Source of the DNA: Imbricaverruca yamaguchii
Lineage: Eukaryota > Arthropoda > Thecostraca > Neoverrucidae
Reading direction: 5' to 3'
DNA length: 64,000 nucleotides
Assembly (NCBI GenBank): GCA_034440575.1
Contig: JAOTOL010001277.1
Coordinates: forward strand, 434,001 to 498,000
The notes beneath the pieces were generated by a model. It did no database searches. It had not been told where the DNA came from and worked only from the letters and a program-made list of their open reading frames with translations. Position numbers and translations under genes: made by a program. Every line of letters starts with the position of its first letter. Position 1 is the stretch's first letter. This document shows positions 46,565-56,770 of the stretch, piece by piece.

Positions 46565-46661
46565 TTAGTCTTCACTGTCCGCCTCCTTCAGAAGCATCTC
46601 AAAGCTGAAGGGTGTGAAGAGATAGCCTTCCCCTTTGTAGAACTTGGACTGAAACTCCACC
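46565..46661 (-). CDS. ATP6V0A: V-ATPase V0 subunit a, last exon
   Basis: The exon follows a 3' splice site (CTGTATGCAG, ending at 46662). One base completes the Trp codon begun in the previous exon. It encodes [20 protein letters not shown] then [11 protein letters not shown] and a TAA at 46567-46565. VEFQ-KFY-G-G--F-PFSFE is the invariant C-terminus of subunit a, on the cytoplasmic side after the last membrane helix. Too short and spliced to stand out as an open frame; found by extending the gene across the junction. Confidence 0.93.
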
Positions 46662-47194
46662 CTGCATACAGTCGAGCTCCGTTAGTGGTGGAGTGTGCAA
46701 CGATAGATCAGTCACCAGATCTCTAAACGCAAGTTGACAGTTGAGCGTGATTATTTTTTTTGGTGAGGTTTCTGTAAACGCATTTTTAGTGCGTGTACGA
46801 ATTTCACCTATACCTATACTAGACCCATAGGCCATAATGATAATGCTGCTTTAAGAACAAGTCACAAGATGGCAAACCTCGGGCGAATAATACTTGGACA
46901 TTGCTGAAAACACCAGTGGCTGCTATCAGACGTGAGGAAAATGCAAACATTATCTAAACCCATGCTTTTGTACTTCACTGAAAATTGTCAACCGGTGGCA
47001 GTTGCCGACTATACTTTACTTCTATCCAAGGAAGCTGCACACTGCAACCCGCTCCTCCTTGACTCGCAATCTCAACGGAGCACGGAAGTGTGCTAAAGCA
47101 ATGGCGGTGGTCCTAAATTAAATAGCACACTCGATGGCTGATTGTGCCTTAATGGGTGTGTACGCGAACGTCTCGTATGAACGTTTCGTTTGAT

Positions 47195-47350
47195 ACGGCT
47201 TACCATTACAGACACAGGATATGCAGGAATGTATCGTCTGAACGTCTCGTCTGATGTAACCTACCAGTTCAGACGCAGGCTATGCATGAATGTCCGAATG
47301 CCTCCTTTGATGCAACTTACCAGTGCAAACGCAGGGTATGCAGGAATGCG
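47195..47350 (-). repeat. Three tandem copies of an exon end plus its 5' splice site
   Basis: On the minus strand each unit (56-61 bp) is a coding-like end followed by GT. Copy 1, the true exon end, reads CCTGCGTTTGCACTG|GTAAGT (border 47321/47320). Copy 2 reads GCCTGCGTCTGAACTG|GTAGG (47265/47264). Copy 3 reads TCCTGTGTCTGTAATG|GTAAG (47204/47203). Copy 2 would encode FMHSLRLNW in place of FLHTLRLHW; copy 3 holds a stop (TAA). So each unit repeats the last ~30 exon bases, the donor and ~25 intron bases. Confidence 0.92.
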
Positions 47351-47495
47351 GACAGGCCCTCCATCACGATGAGGATGCTGACGGTGAGACCGGCCCACGC
47401 CCCGAATATGATGTACAGCAGGATGCCGCCCCAGTAATCCTGTGTGGAGCTCAGTCCTCTCACCAGCACCATGTTCCAGAGCACATCCGACAGCT
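47321..47495 (-). CDS. ATP6V0A: V-ATPase V0 subunit a, penultimate exon (last membrane helix)
   Basis: 175 nt between TTTTCAG (ending at 47496) and GTAAGT (from 47320); 2 bases complete a Gln codon and 2 bases open the Trp codon. It encodes [40 protein letters not shown] and [18 protein letters not shown]. The family's last membrane helix is the [20 protein letters not shown] segment; [12 protein letters not shown] is near invariant. Two further copies of its 3' edge lie just downstream in the intron. Confidence 0.95.
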
Positions 47496-47850
47496 CTGAA
47501 AATCCACCGAAAGGATTAAATCCAGACATTGACACCCCGCACGTCTGACCTTGGAAAACCCTTCGTCAGATACGAACTATCTGGCTACGATATCACATAA
47601 ATAGGCAGATATCATTCGTGACGTGTCGCCAGTAGAAGATACGGCTATGTGCTACTTAGAATCCAATTTAATCTTTTCCTTATTCTACATATATCTAAAC
47701 TATCCGATCGTGACGATCCAATCTTAACACGAGATGTCCGGAAAACTGGCCACGGACTAATGCTGTGGTGTTTCTGAATGACGCAGACAATCATATCCGG
47801 CAGAATGAGGTGTTAGGGGACATCAAATGTTTTGCCAAGTCAAGAGGAAC

Positions 47851-47904
47851 GTGTGTTTCAAGTTAGTTATAAGGGTTTTTGGCGCATCAACTGTGTGTTT
47901 CAAG
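47851..47904 (-). mobile_element. 30-bp retro-insertion with 12-bp target-site duplication
   Basis: GTGTGTTTCAAG at 47851-47862 repeats at 47893-47904. Only 30 bp lie between, on the minus strand AGTTGATGCGCCAAAAACCC then TTATAACTAA. It is a severely 5'-truncated copy of the SINE-tail family, in a V-ATPase intron. Confidence 0.85.
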
Positions 47905-48425
47905 TAAAATGGGGCGTTTTTCGGCCACTGAAAATAACTTATACACCGTAAAGGATACCTTTGTCATCCAAGTAGCCCACTGGTACAGTGCTGAGTATCC
48001 CATCCTCCATCCCTTGTAAGGTAGATTCATGTCGTATCACCCTTATCCATAGGTCAGCTGGCAACTGCTAGTGGGGAAGACAGGACCGACGCAACTAGGA
48101 AACATTTGTATATTTTACCATAGCCTTATTATGGGAAAGCCATGGCAGCGACCTGACCTAAGGTCAATACTACGAGAAAAAAAAAAGATATACATATTAT
48201 GGTCTCTGATGAGATCATGACATGCTATAAGTTTGAAATTCATCGCCCAATTATTGTGGAAGGTACACCACCGAGAACTCCGAGTGTAGTTGGGTCACTT
48301 CGCCTGACCTGGTGACCTGACCTGAGATGACCCGGGATTAAAATGTATGAGGATATGCGGAAAAGATCAATGAACAGCTATGCGAGGTTTGGCCTTGCTA
48401 ACCCTATTAGTTTGCGGCAAATGAG
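47905..48425 (-). other. V-ATPase intron, nothing recognised
   Basis: Intronic sequence between the 587-nt and 175-nt exons. No gene or repeat was recognised apart from an A run near 48180. Confidence 0.4.
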
Positions 48426-48484
48426 GAAAAACCGGAGGGGGGCAGATATCTGCCCCCCCCCCACCGGACGTGCGCGGGTTAAAC
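48426..48484 (+). mobile_element. Right end of a piggyBac-like MITE relative
   Basis: AAAAACCGGAGGGGGGCAGA, TATCTGCCCCCCCCCCACCG, GACGTGCGCGGGTTAA parallels the right end at 56715-56769 (CCGGAGGGGTGGGCGGATTT...GGGCGCGTGTTAA). TTAA is present at 48481-48484. No left end was found. Confidence 0.55.
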
Positions 48485-48925
48485 TCGTCATACAACTATC
48501 CGCTACGTCCGTGTGCTATATAACGACGAATGAAATAGAGCCAACAAGTTCCGTTCAACATTACCAGTTCCGACGGTAGCAATAGCTTACTAATATAACA
48601 AACAAGTCAATAAATCCTACAATCTGACTGATCAATTTCAATAGCTCAATTATGTAATGCAATAACACTGACGCAAGCTCATGTGCAAGGCACGTTAAAA
48701 GACCCATTCGAAACGCCAACCGCTTTTATGGGTGAAACGCGCCTAAACTGTAATGGGAAACAAACGAAGGCTCTTTTGCGGCGCATTTGTCTGACAAGGC
48801 TTGATAGCATCGTAAATCACTGCCACAGAAGATTGGCCTGATATTCGAGCTGTTGGGAGTTTCACAACTGGAGAACGTTTCCATGCACGGTCAACCACAC
48901 TGGGTGCCCGGGGCGCCGTACTCAC

Positions 48926-49512
48926 GCGAGTGCGCTAGTGAGAGTGCCCACAGTCGCAGGTAGGAGGCCGTGTGGGACACAGAGCCCAACACGTACTCCA
49001 CCGTGTGGATAGCCTGGTGGATGCAGATCTCGCTGAAATCCTCGCTATCGTGGTCGCCGCGAGAGCCGTGGCCCCCGCTGCCGGCCGATGCCACGTCGTT
49101 GTTGGTGTCGGGCATGGCGACATGCGTCGGCGTGTGTTTCCGCCGCCAGTAGATCAGCGCCGGCTTCGCTATCAGCATCCACGGCACGCACATGACACCT
49201 AGCAGCACCAGGAATTGCTGCAGACCTTTCTGGCCATCGAACAGGTAACCGTTGCAGTAATCCGGATCTTGATCAGTGCCCTTGTTGTCGGCGTTCATGT
49301 CCTTCTGCAGGAACATGTTGATGAAGATGAGCAGCAGAGACGGCGCGCAGTGGGTGTTGTATCGGTGCTCGTCGGGTGTCGTTGGGTTCGGTATGGCGCT
49401 GTACATGATCCACTTCAGGATGCAAAGCATGCACAGCCAGCCGAACAGCGATATGACGAACAACACTTGCGGAAGGAACATGGTGACGATGTCCGACATC
49501 TGCTTGAAGTAC
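48926..49512 (-). CDS. ATP6V0A: V-ATPase V0 subunit a, 587-nt exon with the proton-path arginine
   Basis: It lies between ACCGGCAG (ending 49513) and GTGAGT (from 48925). It encodes YFKQMSDIVTMFLPQVLFVI, a helix pair (SLFGWLCMLCILKWIMYS), then a loop. Next are LLLIFINMFLQ, GQKGLQQFLVLLGVMCVPWM (helix), a poorly conserved cytoplasmic loop with DTNNDVASAGSGGHG, and HQAIHTVEYVLGSVSHTASY followed by LRLWALSLAHS. The Arg in SYLRLWALSLAH is the residue that strips protons from the c-ring in the family (yeast Arg735). The exon ends inside the next Gln codon. Confidence 0.96.
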
Positions 49513-49935
49513 CTGCCGGTGGAGAGGTTTCGATTACGTCAGCATCACCTGCACATGTCCGCTCATCAACGTGAGCTCGTGCCTCCTCGACTCCCGCTGG
49601 CAGCCGTGGTAGCTTGGGCATTACACTGACGTTGTCATTACATTATAATCCATCCACTGAAACTCTTGATAGGCGTCCGGACAGATACAATCAGATAAAC
49701 AATACGTCCTATTCGGGTCATTATAGCCCGAGGCGGCGGAACGTATGGGGCGCTGCAGCGCTGCTCAACCCCTTCAGCGGGCGAAGGCGACATTGTATCT
49801 ATTGGTGAAATCACTAAAACCATGTACTCTCCCCAGATACTATGCTTCTTAAAATAATGTATATTAAAAGACAAACGCTGTATCCAGACTGTTAGGTTAT
49901 GACGGCACAGCTAGAACATGGGTACATGTTTTTTT

Positions 49936-50004
49936 CTGGCTGACTGATTGTTTGGGCTAAGGGGCGCAACAACTGCTACTGATTATGTAGCGCTCATATC
50001 TCTG
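49936..50004 (-). mobile_element. Mini retro-insertion of the SINE-tail family
   Basis: On the minus strand: TATGAGCGCTACATAATCAG, TAGCAGTTGTTGCGCCCCTT, AGCCCAAACAATCAGTC. No clear duplication. Confidence 0.65.
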
Positions 50005-50355
50005 TTCACCGCATTCCGCTTAGCGGCATGGGTCTATTTTTGGAATGAACATTCTACGTGTAACTGAACAGCTGATATATAGCGATAAAGTTGATATGTT
50101 TGGAAGATCTCCGCATTGTCACCTAAGCATAGGAGTACAATGTTTCGAAATTGGAACCGAAGCGACGCCTTCGTTTCACCGTAAAATTGGGGAAAGAAAA
50201 CAGTATGTGTCGAACCGTCATCGGTGAACCACATCGGAATCAGTGAGGCTCCGCCTCCCTTCTCAGAAGGTAACCACGCGTTTCATATATATGCCCTATG
50301 CGCAGGCGTGGCAGAATTACTTCTTCTCGCATACATTTGTTTTCAGCAATGACGT

Positions 50356-50434
50356 CCATGGTGACTTTAGTTAGCTATTTGAGTTTCAGGGCGCTTCGAC
50401 CAGAACGTGATCATTTAGCGCCCATTCCATGGTG
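50356..50434 (-). mobile_element. 63-bp retro-insertion with 8-bp target-site duplication
   Basis: CCATGGTG at 50356-50363 repeats at 50427-50434. The insert on the minus strand is AATGGGCGCTAAATGATCAC, GTTCTGGTCGAAGCGCCCTG, AAACTCAAATAGCTAACTAA, AGT. Hairpin arms are intact. It interrupts or abuts the 3' end of LINE D. Confidence 0.85.
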
Positions 50435-51590
50435 CCAGAACTGGTTTTATAGATAGAAGTTTCTTTAAAACCTGACAATCCAAGCTTTCTTGCCACTTTC
50501 CTTGGAGGAGTCCTACATGACTACGAGGCACTCTTGGCAGCAGCATCGACCAGCTTATTTCCGGTAATACTGGTATGGCTCGGCACCCAACAGAGGATAA
50601 TCCTCTACCTGCTTTGCCCAATTCCGTCAATCGTATTAGGATATCTAGAGCAAGCTGGGTTGATGGGTGAATGGACTTAAGGCTACTCAACGAGTCCATT
50701 ATAATATGTTGAGCTTCATCTCCAACCTCAATAAAACATAAGGCCTTAATAATCGCAACAAACCCAACAGTGTACACGGAGGCATGTTGTGGTAGGCTAA
50801 TTGATATCGTTGCTGTCCGACAGACGAATGCACACCCAGTTCCGTTGATTGTCTTGGACCCGTCAGCGTATGTGTGAGAGTAGGAGCAATACAACTCTAG
50901 TAGCTTGAGAGCTTCTACTATGAAAAGCCCTAGGACAGTATCCCCTTTCTTGGCAGTCGTGAGTAACATCAATTTCGGATGAGATGAGTTCTCATGGTAG
51001 GATTTGCGTGTGTTGCATCTTCGCCACACCGCGTAGTGGGATTTGGGCATCTTGAGGTAGCGATCGCATTCTGATGCAAAATGGTTGTAATCTTCCCCTT
51101 TGCCCACGGAAAATCGACAGCATGCGGTGTCAAAAAAAAAACTGATTCGTAGGTGGGATGCGCTGGTAGTTTCCTCAGCTTAGTTGCATATCGGAGTCCC
51201 AGCATCTCGCGTTTCCTTGCCAACGATGGCTCATCGGCCTCTGCCAAAATAGTCGCGACTGGCGACGTTCGAAATGCCACTGTTAAAAGTTTACGCTCCA
51301 CGGAGCTACTAGCACAGTCATATATAAATGATGCATAATCATGCTTCGAGCGGATTAGATATCGATATAACACTACAAGTGTTTCTCTGTCAGCGCCGTG
51401 GTCAGATTGTGAAACACACTTTATTATATTAATTGCTCGGAAGCGCTTATCTCGCAATGTGTTCGGATGGTCACGGTACGATAGCCGGTTGTCCAGAGGG
51501 ATGCCAAGAAAGCGGGCCGCTGGCTTCACATGCATTTTCTGGTCCTACAACTTAACTACCATCTCTGGACAGTGACGGCGAAGTCGACAG
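50435..51590 (-). mobile_element. LINE D: I-like fragment (reverse transcriptase end and RNase H)
   Basis: In an intron of the V-ATPase gene, same strand. The upstream part (51535-50969) has RFLGIPLDNRLSYRDHPNTL, LIRSKHDYASFIYDCASSSV and MLGLRYATKLRKLPAHPTYE. The downstream part (51107-50415) has TYADGSKTINGTGCAFVC and IIMDSLSSLKSI from RNase H, with the second half damaged. The 5' part of the element is absent. Confidence 0.85.
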
Positions 51591-51592
51591 AA

Positions 51593-51652
51593 GTTGGTTG
51601 GTTATTGGGGTTTAAGGGCGCATCGAATCCAGAGGCATGTAGCGCCCATAAC
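51593..51652 (-). mobile_element. Mini retro-insertion of the SINE-tail family
   Basis: On the minus strand: GTTATGGGCGCTACATGCCT, CTGGATTCGATGCGCCCTTA, AACCCCAATAACCAACCAAC. Both hairpin arms and the tail are intact; no clear duplication. It lies at the 5' border of LINE D. Confidence 0.8.
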
Positions 51653-52120
51653 ATTGTCAATCATATCAAGTTGTAAAACCGAAACCGATCAAACCTGCTC
51701 GATGTGACACATTATCAAATCCATTGTCATGACGTACGGCACAAGTTGTGCCGTACGTGGTATGGTATATGGTAGTTGTGTATATGTGTACAAGTTGTGC
51801 CGTATATGGTAGAGCCAGTATAGTTGTGCCGCACAACTATACTGGCTCTACCATATACCTGTCGTATTAATGGGGCGTATACACTACAGCAAACTCAACC
51901 TCTGCAAGGAAGCGGAATAACTGTCCCGATTGTATACAGGGGGATTCATCTCCTAATACTTCCGTAGCGAGACTGTACTGTGCCCAAAGTGAAGTCTTCG
52001 CTCAGGTGAAAGTCTTCGGCACGCAACCAATGTAGTTCCGGTATGAATAAATCAATTTCAATGCATTAATTTTGCAGAAACGACATGACCGTTTGTCAGA
52101 CATGTCGGCGGTGTATTAAT
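51653..52120 (-). other. V-ATPase intron segment with a perfect foldback
   Basis: No gene. Contains repeats of GCACAAGTTGTGCCGTA (51738 and 51788) and the inverted repeat listed separately. Confidence 0.5.
51802..51858. repeat. Perfect 28-bp inverted repeat with 1-nt loop
   Basis: The left arm GTATATGGTAGAGCCAGTAT plus AGTTGTGC (51802-51829) pairs without mismatch with 51831-51858 across a single C. It is in a V-ATPase intron. Confidence 0.97.
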
Positions 52121-52121
52121 A

Positions 52122-53250
52122 TTAAGAGAGACCAGCCTCCAAGAAGGAGTTAAAAAAAAGAGAAGAATTCACACGCATCACTTGACTCCTTTGTATGTCA
52201 CTGTTCTCGAAGAGGGCGCGGATCCTCACACAGAAAGGAACAGATGTCTCCCGTCGTCTCCTCTGAACAGAGCAAGGATACGTCTGGAAAACACGGACCG
52301 ATATGTGGGGTGTTCGGGGAACTGGCGCAGCTTCCATGCCCAGCTTCATAGCAAGGCTCGGCTGGTTGGCTTCCACCAAAAGACTCACCATCGATGAAGT
52401 GCGAATTGCACCGTTAGCAATACGTAGCGAAATGTGGTGAATGGTGTTCAGCGTTCGCTTCGCTGTTACACATGCCCCATCATACACAAACACGCATAGC
52501 CAAGTTCAGAACGGATTAAACATCGATATAGGAGCAGTAATGTGCGTCTGTCGGCACAGTATCATGTACGTGAAACTACCTTAAGAATACCTCAAGAATA
52601 ATAAGAGTTTTAAAACATTCGTCACGGACCATTTTAAAAGGGTCCCGATATGTTGGGCGAGAGTCAAAATCACCGAGAAGCCTAACCACCGGTCTCGTAG
52701 GAATTTGTGACTTATACATTCTGATTTCCAGGTTTCGACAGCCTTGACGCCGACAGAAATGCGTGGCTATCGTCTTCCATGTTGAAAAGCGGAAACCACT
52801 CACGTTTGCCTATCGCTCCAGACAGAAGACAGCGAGCTGTAACTGCCTTTGTAGTGCCGGTGTTGAGGTGCTCGACGTCCAAATGGCGAAACCGTCGACA
52901 AAAAGAGAGCTACAGATAGATGGTGGCAACGTACCGCTGATGTCATTAATAAGCAGGGAAAACAGTCATGCTAAGCACGTCGCCCTGTGGTATCCCATTC
53001 ACCTGCCGGAACCAGTCTGAAAACTGGTTGCCAATGCGGATTCTGAACCGACGATCTTTTAAGTGGTGCCGGGGGAGAGCTAGCGAGCCACGGAGGCCAG
53101 ATTTATGGGTTTTTATAAGCATGCATGACGTCATGCCGTGTTGAATGCACCCTCATGTCGAAAAACAGCTCCAACATGTCGCTTCCTTATAAAAGCAGCA
53201 CGTATGTCGGTGTCAAAGGTGATAAATAAGATTGTCGATTGTACCAGATT
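52122..53250 (-). mobile_element. LINE E: I-like reverse transcriptase fragment
   Basis: Pieces on the minus strand: FRIRIGNQFSDWFRQVNGIP then QGDVLSM (near 53060-52950), ATHFCRRQGCRNLEIRMYKS (near 52760) and ANGAIRTSSMVSLLVEANQP then SLAMKLGM (near 52410). Order matches LINE B, with multiple breaks and no RNase H. It lies in the same intron as LINE D but is a separate, older copy. Confidence 0.8.
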
Positions 53251-53257
53251 TTTCCTA

Positions 53258-53322
53258 AAATTAGTTAGTTATTATGGCTTTAGGGCGGATCGACTACATT
53301 GGTCATGTAGCGCCCATGCATT
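53258..53322 (-). mobile_element. Mini retro-insertion of the SINE-tail family
   Basis: On the minus strand: GCATGGGCGCTACATGACCA, ATGTAGTCGATCCGCCCTAA, AGCCATAATAACTAACTAA. Close to the family consensus; no clear duplication. Confidence 0.8.
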
Positions 53323-53491
53323 GATCATTGATTACACAGAGCATACCTGTCAGAAGCAACAAACTAATTCCCTAACTGCCGAAAGTAGTACGCCCTTTGC
53401 CGCCAGAAGTTGCGCCGCACCTGATTATGGCATTGGGTCAGTGGATCACCACTAGCTGTGACCAGTATCAGACCGCATGACCAGAACGTAC

Positions 53492-53847
53492 CGGTAATTG
53501 TAGACGGACAGCACGACGCCGAACAGCATCTGCGCCACGCCCAGCAACACCGAGATCTTCATCTTGAAGGCGTTCTGATAGGTAACTTTGTTGGACGCCA
53601 TCTGCCAAACCGGGTCGAAGCCGAACACGTAGGGCGTGCCGTAGTAGCAGGTGGCGTTCTCCGGCGGCAACAGAAGCGTCTCCGCCTCGGAGCCGTGGAT
53701 CTCCGATATATTGAAGCAGTTACGCCAGCTTGAGCCGAACACATTCACTGACTTGGAGAAGATGTCGTTGTAGATGATGCCCGTATAAACCGAGAAGAGG
53801 CCCATCAGCAAGATGATGTAGCGACCTCCGAAGAACATCGATGCAAT
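53492..53847 (-). CDS. ATP6V0A: V-ATPase V0 subunit a, 356-nt exon
   Basis: It lies between CCTCCTAG (ending 53848) and GTACGT (from 53491). It begins IASMFFGGRYIILLMGLFSV then YTGIIYNDIFSKSVNVFGSS, a membrane helix and the conserved YNDIFSK loop. The lumenal segment has PPENATCYYG, a possible N-glycosylation site at NAT, and PYVFGFDPVWQMASNKVTYQ. It ends with the helix MKISVLLGVAQMLFGVVLSV then YNYR. The last two bases join the next exon to give Arg. Confidence 0.96.
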
Positions 53848-54846
53848 CTAGGAGGAGGTTGCATATCAACACGGGCCACCCTAGGTCACACTGCCCTATA
53901 AAAGACACCAATCGTCCTGTTTCGGCAGCGGAACATTGGATCACAGCAGCCAGTACACAATTAAGCCGTGGATCAGCAGGCCATGTACAACCGTTGCGCC
54001 ACATGTTGATTGGTGAGTGAAATCCGGTTCCACAGAGACGATATACACAACAGAATTGTGCACATCCGACAAGGATCAATTAAAACAGCACACATGAAAA
54101 TACCCAAACGATACAGCAGCAAACAAAGAAAAACACCAACACCCGAAACATTCACACGGGTTCTAAGAGGCGGCGAAACTGAATCAATGCACATACTGAT
54201 TTCTTTAATAAACATTTCAGTGGCTCATGGGTAGTTTAGAAGATCGGGACCCTGGGCTGCACCGGCAGAAAAAGTCGTCCAAAATCGTTAGGCACCACAG
54301 TATACTGAACATAAACGAACATCGACACGATCATCCTGCTCAACATTAAGGTACATTCTCAGATATTCAGAAAATGCAGGTTTCATGTCACTACTCTTTC
54401 TGATTTAATGCAGTGATGCACTTAGTAATTCTTATATTAATAAAATTGTCGAGAATACATGGCAACACCACATACAATTTAATGGCAAATATGATTATTG
54501 TATTGAATAAGGATTGAACAAAAATGAGTGCGCATTACCCAACTTTATCTACATACATCGCACACCCGCTAGGCACCATCTCCAGACACAAAAAAAGAGT
54601 GACTGTCTGCAGCCACCACCAGCGGGGATGGGACCAAATTCAGACAAGGCCCATTCAGAACGGTACCGCCCTGCCCCGGGACCGCCCCTGAATTTGTCTT
54701 GACTGAAATATACGCATTATTTGCCCGCCAGAACGATCCGGTAAGGTAGCAACATATAAGGTGACATGACATTCGGCCGAATTATAAAACAGCAGGGAAG
54801 AGAGGAATGAGGCCCCCATGTATCTGGCCATCATAGGTGGCCAGTA
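53848..54846 (-). other. V-ATPase intron, proximal part
   Basis: No gene. CCGGGACCGCCCCTG at 54676-54690 (minus strand CAGGGGCGGTCCCGG) looks like a lone transposon end. Confidence 0.4.
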
Positions 54847-55140
54847 GTTGGTTAGCTAGTTATTAGGGCTTTGGGCATCAACTGTATTGGCTATATAGCA
54901 TCCATTTGTAGGAGTGATAGGTGCGTGGTGGCCGATTTTCAGTGGAAAGGGGTTAGGTGAAGAAGAACCTTGGGTTCTTTTACCACGCATTAAACTGCTA
55001 GGTCATATAGCGTCGCCAACCTCTCACACCGTTTGGTCGCGAGTGGACTTGGTAATTCCGCCGAATGCGAGATTAGAATCCACAGTCTTACTATCAATAG
55101 TCCAATACCCTACCGACTCAGCTACCGCGGTCCGGTAAGA
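54847..55140 (-). mobile_element. tRNA-derived SINE, head type 3, near full length
   Basis: On the minus strand: head GACCGCGGTAGCTGAGTCGG and TGTGGATTCTAATCTCGC (A- and B-box regions), core CTCGCGACCAAACGGTGTGA then GAGGTTGGCGACGCTATATG. About 80 bp of spacer follows. The tail GGATGCTATATAGCCAATAC, AGTTGATGCCCAAAGCCCTA, ATAACTAGCTAACCAAC is the mini-insertion sequence. So head, core and tail sit in one element. Confidence 0.78.
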
Positions 55141-55202
55141 GGTTAGGTGCGTCAGCTTTGGAATGATGAATGGTTCTTACAGAAGGACACTGATTAGAAT
55201 AA

Positions 55203-55271
55203 GGCGGCAGTTGGCGAATGATCAAAACTGGTCAAAGCGCCCTAAAACCCAAATAACTACGGCGGCAGTTG
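55203..55271 (+). mobile_element. 47-bp retro-insertion with 11-bp target-site duplication
   Basis: GGCGGCAGTTG at 55203-55213 repeats at 55261-55271. The insert reads GCGAATGATCAAAACTGGTC, AAAGCGCCCTAAAACCCAAA, TAACTAC. It is a plus-strand copy, unlike the other mini-insertions listed. Confidence 0.88.
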
Positions 55272-55319
55272 AAGGGTAACGGTACCCCGCCACGAAAATA
55301 TGTTTGTGCTCCAATCTCC

Positions 55320-55362
55320 AGGACCAATAACGGGTACCCCAGGACCAATAACGGGTACCCCA
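55320..55362. repeat. Tandem pair of CAGGACCAATAACGGGTACCC
   Basis: Two perfect adjacent 21-bp units, beginning near 55319 and 55340. Confidence 0.9.
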
Positions 55363-55818
55363 ACAAACGAGTTCATTTTGGAACCTCCGGTGGGGCGCCT
55401 CGCCGGTTACATATGGGGCTCCATAAGGCAACATGATGGATCTAAAAGGTACCGAAGAGGCTATAGTAGGTGCCTAATATAAAAAAGGCGTCCTGGTAGC
55501 TTTAGACAGGGGCGGATCCATAAGGGGGAGGTAAAAATGGCATGTGTTCCCCGTGGAAATGCGACGCTTACTAACTAGAAAAGGGCGCCGCTCCGGGACT
55601 CTCGAGTCAAACCTCTTGAATCTTTCGGCCGAAGGCGCCACTTTGAGTAGTATCCCTTCAAGACGCTCGAGCTCCAAATGCATCCCCACTCCTTGCAATT
55701 GTCTCAATCAGCGGCGCGCTTCAAGGAAAACGGTCTTCAGGCCTCCATACGAATGCCCATCCCTTCAAAATCCCTGGATTCTTCTCTGGCTCTAGAGCCG
55801 GACATAGTGAAATGGCAC

Positions 55819-56769
55819 TTAACACGCGCCCCGGAGGGCCTCTGAAAATTACGCGCACTGGAGGGGGATTCCGTCCCCCTGAGATCTCGGCTCCCATTAA
55901 GGCTAGAGCAACGAAATTCGCAGGGTGGATGGGCACGATAATGAACTCTATTTGTTGCAAATTTCGGGACCCTAGGTCAATGTCTTCAATGTCAAATGAG
56001 GTCAAAATAACAAAATTGTCTGTTTTTGCGTGGCTTTGCTTGTCATTGTTATGGATCGCTATAATTGTGGGTAAATGCTCCAAAATCGGGATTAATGATG
56101 TTTTGGACATTACTAATGATGCAATACATATGCTAGATTCGCCATTTGACCTCAGGTCACCGATATGGGAGCACTATCAGGGCATTACCTGCTCCAGTTA
56201 CCGGAACAGGGCTGTCCACCTGACTGCTCCGTTGGGCAGCTTGGCATAATCGGCTTCGCAAAGAAGTAGTGAAATGCATGAATAAAGTATAGAAACGCTT
56301 AGGCACACAATGACAAACAGTAGATTTCCGGATGTGTAGGAAGTAACATGCAAAGTGACATCAATCGCATGACAGTCATTTCCATTTACAACATTCCAGT
56401 TGAAGTTTGGTTCCATTAGCCTGTCATGATGACCTCGGCGACCTAACATGACTTAAATTATATAGCATAGCAATATGCATAAAACAAGTCGCTAGTGTTG
56501 TCAAGAACACTTACCTTTTGCCAATATACGGGGAGCGCATCAGCGCCGATATTTGTGGTCTGGCGCTGCGATTAAAAAAAAAACTTCAACGGCCCATAAC
56601 TTAAAAACTTGTCGCCGATTTTCATTTTTCTTGCGTTAAACAATACGCATGTCATTTCTAAGCAGGTACGGGAAAAATAGCGTATATCGGCCTGTAAAAT
56701 ATGGAGTTGTGTACGAAAAACCGGAGGGGTGGGCGGATTTGCCCCCACCCCCTCCAGGGCGCGTGTTAA
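55819..56769. mobile_element. Complete piggyBac-like MITE, 943 bp, TTAA target duplication
   Basis: TTAA at 55819-55822 and 56766-56769 flank an element starting CACGCGCCCCGGAGGG and ending CCCTCCAGGGCGCGTG. The terminal repeats match at 15 of 16 bases. TTAA duplication with such ends fits the piggyBac superfamily. There is no transposase frame, so mobilisation would need an enzyme from elsewhere. A broken copy lies at 41500-42707 and a fragment at 34018-34450. Confidence 0.88.
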
Positions 56770-56770
56770 G

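Noticed and set aside
55506..55521. CAGGGGCGGATCCATA as a hAT-type transposon end
   Set aside because: The word resembles a known kind of terminus, but no partner end or duplication was found nearby.
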